Positions 1-12,134 are shown, numbered from the stretch's first letter. The stretch: 64,000 nucleotides of DNA from Scolanthus callimorphus (GCA_033964015.1 CM066924.1:2586251-2650250); one strand, 5' to 3'. Notes: generated by a model not told the origin, from the letters alone. Translations and numbers: made by a program.

Positions 1-1794
1 TGTATGCTGGTATTAAATAGCCGTTTTAGGCCAAAAAAGTTGGGTATTTTTTGGGGTATAATATTTTGGGAGCAAGTATTTTTTTGGGTATAAAAGTTAT
101 GGCTCAGGTATTTTTGGGGGTATGAAATTTGGAGCGCCGTTGGACCCCCCTGTCATTTTATATCCAAGTATCCCCCTGGGGGCAACGGTGATTCGTTAGG
201 GAGGTTACAATTGTTTTTTTAGGATGCATAACAATTGTAACTTGCCTAATGAATCATCAAATGATCCTGTTGCCATCTAATAATTATGCCCCATTTGGGA
301 TGTAAACACTGTTAGCTGATTTTCCCTCTATCTCTTCCATACAATTACTTTTTGGGGGGCTAAATAAAAACTAAATTTTATACTTGGAAGTTTATAGTTT
401 GACTGAGAAGTGGACCAGGCCCCCCCCCCCTTTTGTTTCTCATCTTTCTGGTATATTCTTTGTATTAGCCACCCCCCTTGTTTTTAAATGTCTGGTACAT
501 TCTTTGTATTATCAACCCCCATTTTTCATTTCTTGATCCGCCACTGGTGGACTATTTGTTCCTGGGATTTGTTGTTGTCCGAGCTGGTCTCAGAGCTTGG
601 TTTTCAATGTAGCCTTCATGAAACTCTTTCAAAATAAAACTCCAAAATAAAGACAAAGACCTCAATTAGGCGCCATGTATCATGCTACCAAAACAGGAGA
701 ATACTTGTAAACTCAACATAGTAACTTTATTTTTACTTACACCATAAGATCACAATATGGTTTATTTGCCATCTAAGGGCCTTTACTAGGAAAGGGATAT
801 GCCTCATAGGGATCATAACAAAACAAAATAAGTTATCCCTCATAGGAGTGACATCGCTCCCCATTTAAACTCCCCCTAATGAAAACTGGATCTAAGCCAC
901 CTTTTGAGGCAGGGCTCGAAATTGTACCCAATATGAATGTAAATGTGCTTAGATTTTTTTTCGTTTTAGTCCTAACGCGCCTAAATTTGGGGGATACATT
1001 GAAGTCTAAAATTGTCTATGCATAAAATTTAATTTCGAGTCCTGCCATATTACAAACTCAACAGGGGGTGTATGGAAAATGAAGACCTGAAAATAAAGAC
1101 CCATTAGACCTGCTGGGAGCCAGGAAAAATGCAGAACCCCTGGAAAATAACAGATAGTTTGGCTCACAGGCACCAGGGGGTCTGCAGTTTTCCTGTGTCT
1201 CAGCCGGGTCTTAGTTTTTCCATGACCACTCAACGGGTATTTCTTCAACAGCATTTCAATGACCCTTGAAGACCATCAGAGCCCAAGCTAATAAAATGTT
1301 AATTTGTAAGAAACAATATTGTTCAAGAAAATGTGAGCCACTGCTTTGAAACAGTATACCTATAGCTTGTAGTGTTTTAAAAGAATTACTAAAACGTGCT
1401 AAAATTGTGATTTCTCTAAAACATAACTGGCAAAAATGTACCCTAAGTTAACATAAGTCTCCTTTGCTCTGGTCCAAACGTATCCTCAACGAGAGCCAGA
1501 TGTCATATAACACTTGTTTGACACTACCCAGATCTGGTAATGTATTTAACATTCCAGGGGTTATTGAACATTTTTCACATCCCAAAGACCAACCAGAATC
1601 ACTAACCAGATCTGGTTAGTGTCATGCAACCTGTATGAGACTTATCTGGGGCTATGTTGCTCACACCTCTCTTTTGCAGATCGAACTTTTCGACTGGAGA
1701 GAAGGCGAGTCGGTTAACTCAGGCTAGCAGAAATAAAATATTAGATAGAATCGTATGATACCTCTTTTTTGTCTAAATTGAGGACGAGATATCA
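1..1794. other. Intergenic, no gene seen
   Basis: No credible gene. The first 130 bases are a loose low-complexity run built from a TTTTGGGGTAT-like word, and G/C homopolymers sit near 420. All reading frames here are short and show no recognisable domain. Confidence 0.6.
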
Positions 1795-1956
1795 TAGGAT
1801 TCAAGTATATTCAAAGCGTTCAGTCGGTAGATTCCGCCGAAAATAGCACTCAAAAAGGCGATATCGCCGTCGTCGCTGCGCGACTCGTGCGATATCGCTT
1901 TTTTTCGTGCTATTTTCTTAGCGGAATCTAGCCTCCTGAAGCTTTGAATAATCCTA
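1795..1956. repeat. Imperfect palindrome, MITE-like
   Basis: The left arm (from TAGGATTCAAG, 1795) pairs with the right arm ending in AATCCTA at 1956. Shared inner blocks are AGATTCCGC, AAAATAGCAC and GCGATATCG. The arms are about 70 bases with a short G/C-rich centre. Probably a foldback MITE; I could not define a target-site duplication. Confidence 0.6.
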
Positions 1957-2158
1957 TAAAACATGACTTGATTCTCAAGTACAAAAAATCCAGCAATTTT
2001 TCAATCACTTCAGCCACATAAACCCTTAAAAATTTAAGATTTTATTCTTTACAACTAAAAGAGCATATGACCAGTTATAATACCTAGCGAATAGCCCTTT
2101 CGAAATATACTGAATGCCATTTACAGCTCCTTGATATCTTTTTTGGTTCCCAAGATAT

Positions 2159-2291
2159 TGAGGTGTTCCTGATTCTGAGTGATGGCATCATCATGTTGAC
2201 TTAACTAGGGGCTGAAATACAAAATATTAGATATTAGGTATTTCATAACATGATGACATCATCATTCCGAATCAGGAAAACCTCATTATTA
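2159..2291. repeat. Inverted repeat, MITE-like
   Basis: Arms of about 40 bases: GAGGTGTTCCTGATTC... with GATGGCATCATCATGTT at 2160-2200, against AACATGATGACATCATCATT...GAATCAGGAAAACCTC at 2248-2287. About 45 bases separate the arms. No coding sequence. Confidence 0.55.
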
Positions 2292-2598
2292 TGTTCTTAA
2301 TATTATTTGTATTTTCCCATGGGCTTTCTCAAGTATTAAAACTGGATTGGGGTCATATGCTCTTTAAAAGCTTGGGCTCCATATTTCTTGAGGATCAGCA
2401 TGATAGTAATAACAAACATTTAGTTGTAATGTCAACAACAACAGCATGATGCAACATCGACAGCGAAAAGTTTTCCCTGTGCTCTTTAAATTCGTGTCTC
2501 AGCCCTTCCGTACGTCCAATTTCTGCCAACGCCCATGCATCTGTACACCTTGGACGAACCCTTGCAAATAGCTTCCCGTACGCATTGCGTACCTATGT

Positions 2599-3305
2599 TT
2601 AATGTGGTGTTCCTTGTTGTTTAAATTTTCGTTTTTTGGCATTTCTACATAGATAACTTCTATTGAAACATACAGCGGGTAACTCGTTTTCTATTTCAAA
2701 TGTCGTGTTCCTTGTTGTCCAATCTTTGTTTTTTGGCATTTGTACGTAGATAACTTCTATTAAAACATAGCGGGCAACTCGACACTACAGCGGGTAACTC
2801 GTTTCTATTTCAAATGTCGCGTTCCTTGTTGTCCAATCTTCGTTTTTCGGCATTTGTACACAGATAACTTCTATTAAAACATATAGCGGGCAACTCGACA
2901 CTACAGCGGGTAACTCGTTTTCTATTTCAAATGTCGTGTTCCTTGTTGTCCAATCTTCGTTTTTTGGCATTTGTACATAGATAACTTCTATTAAAACATA
3001 CAGCGGGCAACTCGACACTACAGCGGGTAACTCGTTTTCTATTTCAAATGTCGCGTTCCTTGTTGTCCAATCTTCGTTTTTTGGCATTTCTACATAGATA
3101 ACTTCTATTAAAACATATAGCGGGTAACTCGATACTACAGCGGGTAACTCGTTTTCTATTTAAAATGTCTCGTTCTTTGTTCTTAAATCTTTGTTTTTTG
3201 GCATTTGTACATAGATAACTTCTATTAAAACATATAGCGGGCAACTCGACACAACAGCGGGTAACTCGTTTTCTATATCAAATGTGATGTTCCTTGTTGT
3301 TAATT
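2599..3305 (-). repeat. 117-bp satellite, short array, minus orientation
   Basis: About six tandem copies of a unit near 117 bp, read on the minus strand. The key words are GAGTTGCCCGCT, GAGTTACCCGCTG, ACAAATGCCAAAAAACGAAG and ACATTTGAAATAGAAAACGA. The same family lies in plus orientation at 5085-7717, so the two arrays form a very large interrupted inverted repeat. Because 117 is a multiple of three, long frames appear in the array, but they are a by-product of periodicity and not a gene. Confidence 0.85.
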
Positions 3306-5084
3306 CTTCGTTGTTTCAACATTGAGACACAACATTTATTCTACACTTATACTACACTGTTTTGCGGTATTGCCGTGCGGGATGATCATGAAAAATGCCG
3401 TTTGAGTTCCAAAAGTTGGTTACATGGTCACCTAGAAAACACTAAAATAATTATTGTCACAAAATACAAAAATATTCTCTGAAGTTGAAAGAGTCAGTTT
3501 AAAGAAAGAAGTACGGAAAATTTCATTGGATTACGATGAAGGATTGCTGAGATATGAGCGAATTAAGATGGCAAATTTAGTATGTTTGAAAAAAGATTGA
3601 GATAAACCGATTTCAAAAGAGTCGGATTTCCTCATGTAGGCTGTAATTACAGCCCGCGAATACCTTTGCAATCCTACCTCAAGTTTTCACCATGTCAATT
3701 TGAAAGCATTCTTTACAAATTTGAGTTGTTATTTTAATTATTGGTGATGTTATAATTTTGATGTTTTCGGTGACCATGTCCTTTTAAGTGCTCTAGGAAC
3801 ATGATGCATTCTGCACGTAGAAAATTGCTTGGGCTTTGTATTCGCAAGTAGATAACTTGTATTGAAACATTCGAATTTAGATTCGAATTTCCCGCGAGAT
3901 TTTGTCATGTTGTTTTGGATACCGCCAGAAATGTTTCTGATACCGCGCAATGAACTTGAAATGACAACGACCATTGTGCTTGCGATTTCAGTCTACGAAG
4001 ATTGTGATTTCAAGCCGCAATCAAGAAAAAGTCAGTTTTTCTACCAGTAGACATAAAGGTCACTATTTTCCAAAGACTGTTGTTATGCAGATTAACCAGA
4101 TTTACAAAAAAAAAGCGAAAAAAAAAAAGCGAAATAACGTCCGAAAGTTCTGACTCTGAGGTATTGCCAATCATCTACTCCCGTGCGTGTGTACAAAACC
4201 ATGACGGCTAGATGCAGGCTCTTGGTAATAAGCTCTTGACTTGGATGAACTTGTCTATGTATCATGCGGGATGCAACAGTATGATCACGTGGTGTGACGT
4301 CATCAAATGAGAAAAGGTTAATATGTTTGGAAGGGATGAACCTCAGACAACCAAACTTGGGTGAAGTTGTCTAAGTGGCAAGTGGGGTGCAACGGCGTTG
4401 TTACGTGGCATGACATCATCACTGACGTCATCAAACCAGAAAAGATATATATATCTTGGAAAATGAGCTTCAGAGGACCAAACTTGGGTGACATTATTTA
4501 ATCAGCGTGTGCAAGTGCTTAGTCACGTGGTATGGCGCTTACAGGCTATGTACAATGGCCAATGTGAAACAATCTCCAACCAAAAATTGTCGTTTTTCGA
4601 TACCTCACGGCCAAAACCATATATGGAATCATTTACCTGAATTTCGGCAAATGAAGCATGAAAACTGTGAAATTTTGAATGGAAACTTGGTAACCACAGA
4701 GACTGGGGTTCTCCTGGTTGATCTTGGCTTGGTAAAAAAATACCAAAATACCACGCGAAAATACCCACACTAGCCCGCGCGCGACTCCACCCAGTCCTCC
4801 CAAGTGCATTCAGCAAAAACGACATTAATTCACCTTTTTCACTCATTAACATATGCAACCGGATTTAGGCACTGCTTAAAGTCGGAGCTCCGAATGAAGC
4901 CCTCATCGACCGTGAAAAGAATCCTCTTCACATTAGACGTTATGGATGACGTAAAACAACTCTGGAGTTGCATCACCCCCTTTCCACATCACATCTTTCC
5001 CAAGAAGAGAAATGCAATTGCGCTCCGAATTTTCACCTAGATATCTTCAAATAAATTTGATTGTCTTAGGTTGATCTCTTCCCA
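3306..5084. other. Spacer between the opposed 117-bp arrays
   Basis: No gene recognised. It contains a dispersed degenerate motif around 4290-4510 (GACGTCATCAAA followed by an AGAAAAG word and an AAACTTGGGTGA word), present about three times here and again at 35200-35420. A/T homopolymers lie near 4100. A short stretch at 3850-3880 resembles part of the 117-bp unit. Confidence 0.5.
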
Positions 5085-7717
5085 AAAACGAAGATCGGAC
5101 AACAAGGAACGCGACATTTGAAATAGAAAACGAGTTACCCGCTGTAGTGTCGAGTTGCCTGCTATATGTTTTAATGGAAGTTATTTATGTACAAATGCCA
5201 AAAAACGAAGATTTAACAACAAGAAACGCGACATTTGAAATAGAAAACGAGTTACCCGCTGTAGTGTCGAGTTGCCCGCTATATATTTTAATAGAAGTTA
5301 TCTATGTACAAATGCCAAAAAACGAAGATTTAACAACAAGGAACACGACATTTGAAATAGAAAACGAGTTACCCGCTGTAGTGTCGAGTTGCCCGCTATA
5401 TGTTTTAATGGAAGTTATTTATGTACAAATGCCAAAAAACGAAGATTTAACAACAAGGAACACGACATTTGAAATAGAAAACGAGTTACCCGCTATATGT
5501 TCTAAAAGAAGTTATCTGTGTACAAATGCCAAAAAACATTTGAAATGTTAGTGTCGAGTTGCCCGCTATATGTTTTAATGGAAGTTAACTTATTTATGTA
5601 CAAATGCCAAAAAACGAAGATTTAACAACAAGGAACACGACATTTGAAATAGAAAACGAGTTACCCGCTGTAGTGTCGAGTTGCCCGCTATATATTTTAA
5701 TAGAAGTTATCTATGTACAAATGCCAAAAAACGAAGATTGGACAACAAGGAACGCGCCATTTGAAATAGAAAACGAGTTACCCGCTGTAGTGTCGAGTTG
5801 CCCGCTATATGTTTTAATGGAAGTTATTTATGTACAAATGCCAAAAAACGAAGATTTAACAACAAGGAACACGACATTTGAAATAGAAAACGAGTTACCC
5901 GCTGTAGTGTCGAGTTGCCCGCTATATGTTTTAAAAGAAGTTATCTGTGTACAAATGCCAAAAAACGAAGATTGGACAACAAGGAACGCGAGATTTGAAA
6001 TAGAAAGCGAGTTACCCGCTGTAGTGTCGAGTTGCCTGCTATATGTTTTAGTGAAGTTATTTATGTACAAATGCCAAAAAACGAAGATTGGACAAGAAGG
6101 AACACGATATTTTAAATAGAAAACGAGTTACCCGCTGTAGTGTCGAGTTGCCCGCTATATGTTTTAATAAAAGTTATCTATGTAGAAATGCCAAAAACGA
6201 AGATTGGACAACAAGGAACACGACATTTGAAATAGAAAACGAGTTACCCGCTGTAGTGTCGAGTTGCCCGCTATATATTTTAATAGAAGTTATCTATGTA
6301 CAAATGCCAAAAAACAAAGATTTAAACAACAAGAAACACCACATTTGAAATAGAAAACGAGTTACCCGCTGTTGTGTCGAGTTGCCTGCTATATGTTTTA
6401 ATGGAAGTTATTTATGTACAAATGCCAAAAAACGAAGATTTAACAACAAGAAACGCGCCATTTGAAATAGAAAACGAGTTACCCGCTGTAGTGTCGAGTT
6501 GCCCGCTATATGTTTTAATGGAAGTTATTTATGTACAAATGCCAAAAAACGAAGATTTAACAACAAGGAACACGACATTTGAAATAGAAAACGAGTTACC
6601 CGCTATATGTTCTAAAAGAAGTTATCTGTGTACAAATGCCAAAAAACATTTGAAATGTTAGTGTCGAGTTGCCCGCTATATGTTTTAATGGAAGTTAACT
6701 TATTTATGTACAAATGCCAAAAAACGAAGATTTAACAACAAGGAACACGACATTTGAAATAGAAAACGAGTTACCCGCTGTAGTGTCGAGTTGCCCGCTA
6801 TATATTTTAATAGAAGTTATCTATGTACAAATGCCAAAAAACGAAGATTTAACAACAAGAAACGCGCCATTTGAAATAGAAAACGAGTTACCCGCTGTAG
6901 TGTCGAGTTGCCCGCTATATGTTTTAATGGAAGTTATTTATGTACAAATGCCAAAAAACGAAGATTTAACAACAAGGAACACGACATTTGAAATAGAAAA
7001 CGAGTTACCCGCTGTAGTGTCGAGTTGCCCGCTATATGTTTTAAAAGAAGTTATCTGTGTACAAATGCCAAAAAACGAAGATTGGACAACAAGGAACGCG
7101 AGATTTGAAATAGAAAGCGAGTTACCCGCTGTAGTGTCGAGTTGCCTGCTATATGTTTTAGTGAAGTTATTTATGTACAAATGCCAAAAAACGAAGATTG
7201 GACAAGAAGGAACACGATATTTTAAATAGAAAACGAGTTACCCGCTGTAGTGTCGAGTTGCCCGCTATATGTTTTAATAGAAGTTATCTATGTAGAAATG
7301 CCAAAAACGAAGATTGGACAACAAGGAACACGACATTTGAAATAGAAAACGAGTTACCCGCTGTAGTGTCGAGTTGCCCGCTATATATTTTAATAGAAGT
7401 TATCTATGTACAAATGCCAAAAACAAAGATTTAAACAACAAGAAACACCACATTTGAAATAGAAAACGAGTTACCCGCTGTTGTGTCGAGTTGCCCGCTA
7501 TATGTTTTAATAGAAGTTATCTATGTACAAATGCCAAGAAACGAAGATTTCACAACAAGGAGCGCGATATTTTAAATAGAAAACGAGTTACCCGCTGTAG
7601 TGTCGAGTTGCCCGCTATATGTTTTAAAAGAAGTTATCTGTGTACAAATGCCAAAAAACGAAGATTGGACAACAAGGAACGCGACATTTGAAATAGAAAG
7701 CGAGTTACCCGCTGTAG
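5085..7717 (+). repeat. 117-bp satellite, long array with higher-order repeat
   Basis: About 22 tandem copies of the 117-bp unit in plus orientation. Variant copies and indels recur at a fixed spacing: the shortened copy with CCAAAAAACATTTGAAATG occurs at about 5527 and again at about 6637, 1110 bp apart. The stretches around 5604-6119 and 6714-7229 are near-identical. This is a two-copy higher-order repeat of about 1110 bp. Reading frames of up to about 170 codons follow from the multiple-of-three period and are not proposed as genes. Confidence 0.9.
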
Positions 7718-8590
7718 TGTAGTTTGTCATATTTTCGAAGTTTTGTTGGCACTTTTCTATTCTGGTTTCGAGATATACGCGATTTTCCCACGGTCACGTG
7801 ATTGATGACGTCACCTTGCGAAAGTGCATTGATCTGATCATGGGCTATTTGTCATATTTTCGAAGTTTTTTTTGGCACTTTTCCATTCTGGTTTCGAGAT
7901 ATACGCGATTTTCCCACGGTCACGTGATTGATGACGTCACCTTGCGAAAGTGCATGTTTGATCTGATCATGGGCTATTTGTCATATTTTGGAAGTTTTTT
8001 GGGCACTTTTCCATTCTGGGTTTCGAGAAATACGCGATTTTCCCACGGTCACGTGATTGATGACGTCACCTTGCAAAAGTGCATGTTTGATCTGTTCATG
8101 GGCTATTTGTCATATTTTCGAAGTTTTTTTGGCACTTTTCCATTCTGGTTTCGAGATATACGCGATTTTCCCACGGTCACGTGATTGATGACGTCACCTT
8201 GCGAAAGTGCATGTTTGATCTGATCATGGGCTATTTGTCATATTTTCGAAGTTTTTTGGGCACTTTTCCATTCTGGTTTCGAGAAATACGCGATTTTCCC
8301 ACGGTCACGTGATTGATGACGTCACCTTGCAAAAGTGCATGTTTGATCTGATCATGGGCTATTTGTCATATTTTCGAAGTTTTTTTGGCACTTTTCCATT
8401 CTGGTTTCGAGATATACGCGATTTTCCCACGGTCACGTGATTGATGACGTCACCTTGCGAAAGTGCATGTTTTGATCTGATCATGGGCTATTTGTCATAT
8501 TTTCAAAGTTTTTTTGGCCATTTTCCATTCTGGTTTCGAGAAATACGCTTTTTTCCCACGGTCACGTGATTTATGACGTAATCTTCAAAT
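7718..8590 (+). repeat. 128-bp tandem array with E-box and CRE-like sites
   Basis: Seven copies with spacing 126, 129, 128, 128, 128 and 129 bp, measured from the CGGTCACGTG word at 7791, 7917, 8046, 8174, 8302, 8430 and 8559. Each carries GTCACGTGATTGATGACGTC: a CACGTG E-box followed by the palindromic CRE core TGACGTCA. The last copy has decayed to TGACGTAA. The array directly abuts the 117-bp satellite. Confidence 0.9.
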
Positions 8591-8910
8591 TAAGTATACC
8601 TTCTTGTTTGTTTTGTTATTTGTACTCTCAAGTGAAAGTTTGAAGACAATCGGCTAAAACGGGGACAATTTATCGGCCAAAAAGCGATTTATCGACTTGC
8701 CCGCTGAAATGTAAAACGTCACTGGATCACGTGATTGATAATATGTAATTAAACATATACGTGAAATTATTTGTTGTCATATTTGTACACTTGTGTGCGA
8801 GTCTCATGATGATTGGCCAAAAGCCTCGGGAGATATGGGCAAAAACATCACATTCTGAGTTGCCCGCTAACTTCACCGAGTTGCCCGCTGAGTTGCCCGC
8901 TAGCTTCACC
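8591..8910. other. Spacer ending at a GPCR relic breakpoint
   Basis: No gene. It holds several isolated GTTGCCCGCT words (8698, 8861, 8881 and 8892), which are the core of the 117-bp satellite. The last lies about 20 bases before the point where receptor homology begins, so satellite-type sequence marks the truncation breakpoint. Confidence 0.5.
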
Positions 8911-9125
8911 TTGGTGTTTTTCTTATCTTCAATGCGATAACCCAATACTATTTTCTTTGTGAATTTGTCCTTCTAAAGACCTGTTCTATTTTTCAAAATG
9001 CATTGAAAGTTGTTGAAATTGCTCGGTGCTTAAACTCTTCGGTAAATTTTTTTGTGTATGCTTTGTTGAAAAAAGATTTTCGTTTGGCTTTGAAGCAGAT
9101 GTTCGGCCGATTAAGGTTTACTTGA
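8911..9125 (+). pseudogene. 3' relic of a group 1 class A GPCR (TM6, loop 3, TM7, C-tail)
   Basis: About 70 codons homologous to the last quarter of the receptors at 19997-20953 and 16007-16960. It reads in one unbroken frame from the TM6 segment through the loop-3 Cys pair to NSSVNFFVYALLKKDF and the same terminal GRLRFT, ending in TGA at 9123-9125. TM1 to TM5 are absent; homology starts at about 8916, just after satellite-like words. The Tyr before the TM7 NSS is Cys in this copy. The sequence downstream to about 10.3 kb matches that downstream of the 20-kb gene, so this is the end of a segmental duplication and not a retrocopy. It cannot encode a receptor alone. The intact frame suggests recent truncation or exon-like reuse; recent truncation is more likely. 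Confidence 0.85.
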
Positions 9126-9492
9126 GCTAGACCTAGTTCAAACGGTCGCGCCTAATGTCAATTTCCTAATGTTTAGTTAGTTTGGGATATTGTTTCGGGC
9201 TCATTTGCGTTAGGAACTCGAACTAAACTTGAACTACAGTCACACATAATACTGGTGTTTAAGACGGAATCCACCAGAAATTCGAGTCTGGTGCCAAAAC
9301 AAATATGGAGCGCAGGTCCTAAATTTTGGTACTTTTTGAAAAGCCTGTGTTTAAGTAATTATCTACAGTGATATTAGTATTTTTAAATTAAAATTAAAAT
9401 TTTAATGGAAACCTAGGAAACAATTGTTTAGAAATTCCAAGAAAAAGTTCATTTTTACGATGTAAAAAGCTAAACTAAACACTAAACTAAAC
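9126..9492. other. Segmentally duplicated 3' flank of a receptor gene
   Basis: Nearly collinear with 20954-21318, including the words GTCTGGTGCCAAAAC and AATATGGAGCG. It holds no gene. Its value is as the partner in the comparison with the 20.7-24.2 kb copy. Confidence 0.7.
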
Positions 9493-9894
9493 ACGAGGCA
9501 ATTTTTCATGCAACTCGCATCGCAATTTTGTCAGTTGCGTTGCGAATTGCAGTGAATATTCGGCGCGTTTGAGATACCGCGGCAACGCAACAAAATGATG
9601 TCGCGTTGCGAGTTACAGAAAAAGTAGAAGATTTGTTCCACTTTTCGCAACATTGCGTGCGAAAGTGCTGCGTGTGACATGTCTCTGCAAATCGGGAGGC
9701 AATGTTTTCTTATTAGCCAATCAGCGCACACCATTCATGCTTTTATTTGGATAAGCCGCTGTACTTTATAATTTTATCGCGGGCGTATTACATGTTGCAA
9801 TAAAATGTTGAATGTGTGTAACATCCCGCGGCAACTCTCAATGTTTTTTAATTCGTCATCGTTGCTTTGCGAGTTGCTAGAAAAATTGCCTCGT
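9493..9894. mobile_element. TIR element, ACGAGGCAATTTTT ends, unoccupied copy
   Basis: Begins ACGAGGCAATTTTTC and ends GAAAAATTGCCTCGT, with further pairing of GCAACTCGCA and TGCGAGTTGC inside. About 400 bp, non-coding, so a MITE-like non-autonomous DNA element. The paralogous copy at 21319-23292 is interrupted by a retrotransposon. This copy is the matching empty site (around 9809). Confidence 0.7.
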
Positions 9895-10181
9895 ATGACA
9901 TGGCCTTAACATAATTGAAAGACATTCTAAAGCACACATATGGAATTTTGAAATAAGACATAGATGGTTTTGGCAACCAGATTTTATTCCTAACGTTTCT
10001 CGATTTTATAGTGGATCCGCTCTTCTGTAGTTCTGAGTATTCGTGCAATGGTGAGCTAAAAGTTGCAGAAATATACAGGTGTCTAAAGACCATTCCATAA
10101 TGATCAAAATTGTAAGCTGGTAACAATGAAAAAAAAAAGAATTTTGTAATTGGCCTTTTTCTTCGAATTCGAAAGCGCTCG
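9895..10181. other. Duplicated non-coding segment
   Basis: Collinear with 23293-23600 in the second copy of the segmental duplication. An A-run near 10130 differs in length. No gene seen. Confidence 0.55.
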
Positions 10182-10372
10182 TCCGCTCGCAGGGGAGGCT
10201 CTGGGGACATCAATTTGAGGGCCGTTGCTGATTGGCTGATTTTGAGCCTTGGAGCATGCGCTGAAAGGTCTTTTTCTCAGCGGCTCTATATTAAATCTTG
10301 CGCATGCGTCAGTGGCTGTCACCAAAGCCTCCCCGCGAGCTGGAGACGAGCCGGAGAGCTCTGGGTAAGAGA
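10182..10372. repeat. Fragment of a dispersed TIR family ending GAGCTCTGGG
   Basis: Contains GGGGACATCAATTTGAGGGC, TGATTGGCTGATTTTGAGC and a terminal CGAGCCGGAGAGCTCTGGG. Other copies are at 24122-24208 and 27945-28126. The left end is missing here. Non-coding. Confidence 0.6.
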
Positions 10373-11280
10373 CTGCCACTATTGTTACTACGCAACCTGC
10401 TCGCGCATTCTATACGGATGTCTGTATATGAAGCAAAAATCGAGACCTATTTCTTGGCGTGAACCAAGTTCGATATCCACCACATCTTCTTCCAACAACA
10501 TCACTTCGTCTCTCCGTTAGATTTCCTGGCTCTGGAGGTGCGTTCTCTGCTTAGAATTACGCACTTTGTATCTCAGGGCAATCGAAATCCAAGATGGCGG
10601 TCATTCAGATACAGTGAATGCATTGCCACTTTTGACCCTTATTGCCGGATTAGCTTGCTATTGGCAATTATCTCATTTAATGGTTAAAGGATTACGTAAT
10701 GTTTAATTTTAGAAACTTACGGAAGTGAGTTATTGGAGTGCCCACAACAACCCTTCATTGCTCAATAATGCGCATGAAAGAGTTAAAAATAGGAAATGCG
10801 AAAAAGCCTCTATTATTGGCAACAGAGTAGCTTTAGAATAAGCGTGCTCAAACCGAGATGATTGCTTTTCCAGTTATTAAAATTATATTATTTATAAGCA
10901 TTAGCTGATGCCCGTGAAAAATTCAGGGAAACTTTAGCCTGCTAGTCGGCTCTTTTTTTTTGATATTTGATTTTTTGGCGTTTCAAACTTTATAGACATT
11001 ATTTACAAACCTCCCCTTAACATAGAACCTCCTCGCTCAATGCTGAAATAAATCTGAAGTGAGCCCCCCAATAATTTGTTTTCACACTGTTCCGTCCCCT
11101 GATTTTGGTGCGAAAATCACGCGCGTCTCTTATCAAATCGGCCAAAGAATCCGCTAAAATTGAAAACGCAAGTCTGTTACATAAAAACCCTTAGAATTTG
11201 GATATTTTTTTTGTACGTGTAGCATATCCCAGCAAGGGTAGAGAAGAAACAGGTCAAGTAAAAATTGCTTTGTTTATTTA
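10373..11280. other. Intergenic, nothing recognised
   Basis: No gene or clear repeat structure. Moderately AT-rich, with poly-T near 10950. Confidence 0.45.
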
Positions 11281-11900
11281 AAATTAGGTTCTTAGCGCGC
11301 GCTCTGCCAATGAAGGCAGTGTCAGTGGTGTAAGTTTTTTCTCAGCTCAAAGCTTTCGAATCAAATTATCCCTATACATAACTGTAAGTAATCTGTAACA
11401 GAACCATAAGGTCTGGATGTCGCTTGAATTAGAACTTAGCTCAAGGTCAATCTTTTCCAACAAAACACGCTCACTGGTGTGATTTCCTCCTTTTCGTGAG
11501 GTTTGTGAACTTCGTTTCGCGATACAGGGTCAGGATTAATATTTAGAGAATATTATTCATGGCTTTGTGTTGTGAAAATCTTTCATTTCGACTTAGCGCG
11601 CGCTTGGCAAACCAAGGCAGTGGTTCGTTTGTTCAAACTTGAATGAAATTTTTTCTCAGCTCAAAGCTTTCGAATTAGAATTAGCCCTGTACATGCCTGT
11701 ACGTAATCTGTAACAGATCCATTTAGGTCTGGATGTCTATGGCGCTTTCGGCTGTGTGAACGGAGTAGTTTCTGTGTGGGAGACTTCAACATGGCGCCTT
11801 TGCTAACGCGATCTCCTCGCTTAGAAAAACGCTTGAAAAACAAATTCGCCAAATCCTCTCCAGCAACCTCTAGAAATGGTGTGGTTTGGGGAGTTTCTAG
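11281..11900 (-). repeat. Two copies of a dispersed repeat with a short conserved frame
   Basis: Two related blocks at about 11335-11440 and 11645-11740 share TTCTCAGCTCAAAGCTTTCG, then GTAATCTGTAACAGA and GTCTGGATGTC. The second carries a 63-codon minus-strand frame (11661-11852) whose end contains HPDLNGSVTDYVQACTG. A related frame lies on the plus strand at 44114-44338 (HPDLDGSVTDYIQKCTG). The function is unknown and no domain is recognised. It is either the coding scrap of a transposon or a repeat that happens to be open. Confidence 0.5.
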
Positions 11901-11988
11901 CTCAGCCGTTTTTCCGTAAAAGGGTGGAGAACAGAAAGTTTCCTTAGCGTATTATATATAAGATTAGCTATAGAGCATAACTTTCTAT

Positions 11989-12134
11989 GACTTTATCGAC
12001 GCAATAGAGCACGCGTGATGTTGGGACAGACACGAGAACGTTGTAAAATCACGAGCCGCAGGCGAGTGATTTTAAAACGTTTCGAGTGTCTCTCCCAACA
12101 TCACAAGTGCTCTATTTGTGGATAAAGTCATAGG
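11989..12134. repeat. Inverted repeat hairpin
   Basis: CTATGACTTTATCGACGCAA...GTGATGTTGGGACAGACAC (11989-12036) pairs with GTGTCTCTCCCAACATCAC...GTGGATAAAGTCATAG (12088-12134). The loop holds a CACGAGCCGCAGGCGAGTG word that recurs in variant form near 49510. Probably a MITE. Confidence 0.6.

Noticed and set aside
5147..7691. Repeated frames with MPKNEDxTTRN repeats
   Set aside because: The 117-bp unit is 39 codons, so any stop-free phase stays open. Minus frames are open too, and indels break phase without compensation.
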